Of a DNA stretch of 7,944 bases, positions 5,867 through 7,944 are shown piece by piece; position 1 is the stretch's first letter, and each line of letters opens with the position of its first letter. The stretch is from an uncultured Oscillospiraceae bacterium. GTDB taxonomy: Bacteria > Bacillota > Clostridia > Oscillospirales > Oscillospiraceae. The translations under genes were made by a program, and so were the position numbers. Location: assembly GCA_934533005.1 (NCBI GenBank), contig CAKTBC010000082.1:1-7944 (forward strand). The letters are read 5' to 3'. Under the pieces are notes generated by a model. The model saw only the letters and a list, made by a program, of their open reading frames with translations. It did not search any database and was not told the DNA's origin.

Positions 5867-5882
5867 AAATTGGTTCAACCAG
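5867..5882. promoter_or_regulatory. GntR/FadR-type operator upstream of gntR
   Basis: AAATTGGTTCAACCAG is identical over 16 bases to the site at 4654-4669, with the same TGGTT-C-AACCA dyad (core 5871-5881). Here it lies at roughly -40 to -55, directly upstream of the -35 box and not over the start site. That position is more typical of activation or mild modulation than of steric repression. Confidence 0.8.
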
Positions 5883-5921
5883 CTGAGAGCAAGGATGGAC
5901 GGGCATGAAGGCGAGGTTCCC

Positions 5922-6636
5922 TCAGAAACGGTATTTCCACTCCGCGGTGAGCTCCTGGCTGTGATAGGGGATGGCTCTCGTAAAGCGGTTTTGGCTTTCC
6001 AGACGGCAAAACTGCGCATGATGGAGATGCACCGGGTAGCGCAGCAGCGCCATTTGGCCGGCCTGAAGCAGCTTCTCGCTGTAAGAGCCCTTTTCCAGCG
6101 TGCCAGTCATAACGGCCATCCCTCCGAGAGACAAAACGCGTGCCGCGGCCGTCTGGGCTGCAACGCCGCGAAGCTGCGGATCGCTGACGAATGCGATGCC
6201 CTGCGTTTGCCCCTCGTACGGCTGCACGGCGGCTTTTATCGGCACCGGCCGGTACCAGAAGCCGCCTGCGCGCTGCGCGGCGAGATTCTGCCGGAAAAGG
6301 TCGTCTCCGTAATAGGAAATGCCGGGCAGACGGTCGGAAAGGAGCTTCAAAAGCTCCAGCCCGCGCCAAAAGCTCCAGCCCGCGCCCGTATTTCGGCACG
6401 GGGAAGAGCAGCGGGGCGTGCGCGTCCAGAAGCCTTTCTGTCTCCCGCACGAGCCGGCCGCAGACGGCGTCGTACGGCGTTTCCAGCCCGGCGATCATGC
6501 GCAGAAGCGTCGTTTTGCCGCAGCCGGAAGGGCCGAGCAGCGTGGTAAAGCGCCCATTTCGAATCGTCAGCGTGGTTGGCTGTATGACTTGCTTTTTGTC
6601 AAAGCTCTTGGCAATCTGTTCCAGTCGAATTTCCAT
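5922..6636 (-). pseudogene. Chimeric, frameshifted remnant: ABC-transporter ATPase start joined to an MBL/beta-CASP-like metallohydrolase end
   Basis: Translation from ATG 6634-6636 (AGAGGG upstream) gives MEIRLEQIAKSFDKKQV, then Walker A GPSGCGKTT (35-43) and LLRMIAGLETP, a clear ABC ATPase start. At about codon 54 the ATPase ends without Q-loop, LSGGQ signature or Walker B, and the frame continues as DAVCGRLVRETERLLDAHAP then LLFPVPKYGRGLELL, reminiscent of the 'store in G-x-vLiP...GR..ELL' segment of beta-CASP MBL proteins. After this the frame is broken by a 19-bp tandem duplication (6348-6386). Removing one copy restores a continuous frame, ELLKLLSDRLPGISYYGDD onward, through GGMAVMTGTLEKGSYSEKLL and LRYPVH, to TGA at 5922-5924 (231 codons in total). 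An internal deletion fusing two adjacent genes, then the duplication, explains it. The ABC part is certain; the MBL assignment is from motif memory only. Confidence 0.75.
6348..6386. repeat. 19-bp perfect tandem duplication causing a frameshift
   Basis: AAAAGCTCCAGCCCGCGCC occurs at 6349-6367 and again at 6368-6386, with the period extending one base left. As 19 is not a multiple of three, it shifts the reading frame of the chimeric remnant. The copies have no differences, which suggests a recent event, or an assembly artefact. Confidence 0.95.
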
Positions 6637-6703
6637 GGCGGCCCTCTTTTCTGCATTCGCCATTAAGGATACCGGCGGAATGTAAATTGCGCGACCGAAA
6701 CTT

Positions 6704-6727
6704 CGTAAAATCAACGTAAAATCAACG
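6704..6727. repeat. 11-bp direct repeat upstream of the ABC remnant
   Basis: CGTAAAATCAA occurs at 6704-6714 and 6715-6725, followed by a further CG. The repeat block is flanked by CTTCG (6701-6705) and CGAAG (6726-6730). It lies between the oleate hydratase terminator and the ABC start, with a period of one helical turn. It could be a regulator-binding array for the decayed ABC operon; no clear promoter was found beside it. Confidence 0.5.
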
Positions 6728-6730
6728 AAG

Positions 6731-6768
6731 AAAAATCCCGCCCCGGGACAATTGTCCTGGGGCGGGAT
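6731..6768 (-). terminator. Intrinsic terminator of the oleate hydratase gene
   Basis: A 34-base near-perfect palindrome (6735-6768; one mismatch at 6745/6758 in the minus transcript) begins with ATCCCGCCCC and its complement, and on the minus strand is followed by a U-run ending in UUUUUC (complement of 6731-6735). It lies 39 bases after the stop at 6808-6810. The opposite side has no U-run. Confidence 0.9.
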
Positions 6769-6807
6769 CGGAACGATATTACAGGATACCGGTTGGCGGA
6801 AGCACGC

Positions 6808-7944
6808 TTACTCGATGAGGCCGCTCTCTTTGAGCAGAAGCTCCACGTCCGTGCCGCGGATCTTCTTGAGCACGATCTTCATGAGCTCGCGCTCGCCGAA
6901 GCTCAGTTCGGCCTCGGAGAGAGGCTTTTTGTCGATGGCGTAGTAGCACGCGCGCAGCAGCTCGCGCACGTCGTACTTGCTGCCCCAGACCTCGGGCACG
7001 CCGCGGTCAACGTTCAGCAGTGTGTACACCGACTCCATGCCGGTGCGCATCGAGTACTCGGTGGTGAAGATGGTGTCGCGCGGCGTTTCGGCAAACTGGC
7101 CGATGAAGGCGAAGTTCACCGCGCCCTCCGGCACGACGCGCGGCCGGTCGGATTCCTTTCTCGGCTGGAAGAAGGCGTTGATATACGGCATGAAGCACGT
7201 TGTGGTGTTGCATGCTACGCTCGCGAGCGTATCGATCCGGTCGATGGGCACGCCAATGTGATAGAGCCACTCGCGGCAGACCTCCTCGCCGGTGCACTCG
7301 CGCATGGGCTTGCGGACGTAGTTGCCCGGGCGGTCGGTGTTGAGCGCGTACAGCCACACGAGCACCGTATCCTTGTTCTGTGCCTTGAACTGCGGCTGGC
7401 GGTTGATCGTCCAGGAGAGATACCAGTTCTCGGTGCTGTCCTTGACTGTGACGATGCCGCCGGTCGTTACCTTGCCCTCGCGCGGGTCGCGGTGGCAGAC
7501 GTTGATAATGTGGCGGATGATCTCCTCGTTCGCCGTGGCGACGGTCGCGCTCATCCAGTTGGTGGCGTTCACGTCAGAGCAGAACGTATCCGGGTTGCCG
7601 TATTCGCCGTGCTCGGCCTGCGCAGCGATATTCTTCCACATATCCCAGCTCTCGCCCTTGCCGTTTTCAATGCCGGAAAGGTTGGGCGCGTGGGTCTGGT
7701 CGCCGTAGCAGGAGGTGTCGGTACAGCAGCCGTTCGTGATGAATACGAGATCGTCCTCGATGAGACCGAGCGTCTGCTCCTGGCCGTCCTTCACATAGAC
7801 GATGGCTTTTGCGACCTTTTTATCGCCGTGCTTTTCGATGATGACGTTCTTCACGTCCATGCCGTATTCGATGCGCACGCCGTGGGATTCGAGATACTTC
7901 ACGAGCGGGAGGATCATGCTCTCGTACTGGTTGTACTTCGTGAA
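6808..7944 (-). CDS. ohyA: Oleate hydratase (myosin-cross-reactive antigen family), 5' end outside the window
   Basis: 378 residues of a flavoprotein that is normally about 570-590 long are visible; the N-terminal FAD-binding part lies beyond the right edge. The family adds water to cis-9 unsaturated fatty acids such as oleate, giving 10-hydroxystearate, and is used by gut bacteria to detoxify free fatty acids. Clear family segments are KYNQYESMILPLVKYLESHG (at the edge), LVFITNGCCTDTSCYGDQTH, DSTENWYLSWTINRQPQFK, FMPYINAFFQPRKESDRP and FAFIGQFAETPRDTIFTTEY followed by SMRTGMESVYTLL, the conserved C-terminal core. The internal ATG at 7915-7917 is not the start, as the frame and homology run through it. 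No frame damage is seen. It is closed by its own terminator (6731-6768), so it is not co-transcribed with the genes to the left, and there is no sign that it is functionally linked to them. Confidence 0.95.
   Translation of the reverse strand, partial: FTKYNQYESMILPLVKYLESHGVRIEYGMDVKNVIIEKHGDKKVAKAIVYVKDGQEQTLGLIEDDLVFITNGCCTDTSCYGDQTHAPNLSGIENGKGESWDMWKNIAAQAEHGEYGNPDTFCSDVNATNWMSATVATANEEIIRHIINVCHRDPREGKVTTGGIVTVKDSTENWYLSWTINRQPQFKAQNKDTVLVWLYALNTDRPGNYVRKPMRECTGEEVCREWLYHIGVPIDRIDTLASVACNTTTCFMPYINAFFQPRKESDRPRVVPEGAVNFAFIGQFAETPRDTIFTTEYSMRTGMESVYTLLNVDRGVPEVWGSKYDVRELLRACYYAIDKKPLSEAELSFGERELMKIVLKKIRGTDVELLLKESGLIE

Noticed and set aside
6348..6386. The 19-bp tandem copies as the start of a CRISPR array
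   Set aside because: Only two abutting copies with no spacer, inside a coding remnant whose frame is restored by removing one copy.
5875..6714. 279-codon frame as an intact ABC ATPase
   Set aside because: It lacks Q-loop, signature and Walker B motifs; after about residue 95 it is an out-of-frame Arg/Ala/Pro-rich read caused by the 19-bp duplication.

Overview
The window looks like chromosomal DNA from a GC-rich, low-copy anaerobic Firmicute, most likely a gut Clostridia of the Oscillospiraceae type. This rests on strong AGGAGG-type ribosome binding sites, TTGACA/TATAAT-type promoters, several textbook intrinsic terminators, and a gene set (TRAP transporter, Ldh2-family dehydrogenase, oleate hydratase) common in that group. 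The taxonomic placement is inference. All supportable genes lie on the minus strand, so the region reads from right to left.

Right to left: (1) the C-terminal two thirds of an oleate hydratase, cut by the window edge (6808-7944), closed by a strong terminator (6731-6768). (2) A degraded chimeric gene (5922-6636). Its first ~54 codons are the start of an ABC-transporter ATPase, including Walker A. It then runs into the C-terminal part of what looks like an MBL/beta-CASP-like metallohydrolase. A perfect 19-bp tandem duplication throws the downstream part out of frame. (3) A FadR-type GntR regulator with FCD domain (5100-5804), with its own promoter and terminator. (4) A 563-bp intergenic region holding that terminator, an unexplained 38-bp near-palindrome, a possible extra operator, and the promoter/operator of the next operon. 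(5) A four-gene operon: Ldh2-family 2-hydroxyacid/2-ketoacid dehydrogenase, then TRAP genes dctP, dctQ and dctM (504-4536), ended by a UUCG-loop terminator (430-465). (6) Immediately past that terminator, a new minus-strand promoter with an excellent ribosome binding site and a 26-codon ORF, followed by structured, apparently non-coding DNA running to the left edge.

The central story is a regulated uptake-and-oxidation module. DctP captures a small carboxylate outside the cell, DctQM import it using an ion gradient, and the Ldh2-family enzyme interconverts the 2-hydroxy and 2-keto acid forms with NAD(P)H. An identical 16-bp sequence, AAATTGGTTCAACCAG, with the perfect TGGTT-C-AACCA dyad expected for FadR/PdhR/LldR-type GntR proteins, occurs exactly twice: just downstream of the predicted operon start site and just upstream of the gntR -35 box. 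This ties the regulator to both transcription units and predicts repression of the operon with a different effect at its own promoter. The pairing resembles E. coli yiaK-yiaMNO, but the substrate cannot be read from the sequence.

Most unusual points: the 19-bp duplication frameshift in the ABC/MBL chimera, the two-geometry operator pair, the stable hairpin between dctP and dctQ, and the promoter/short-ORF/structured region at the left end.
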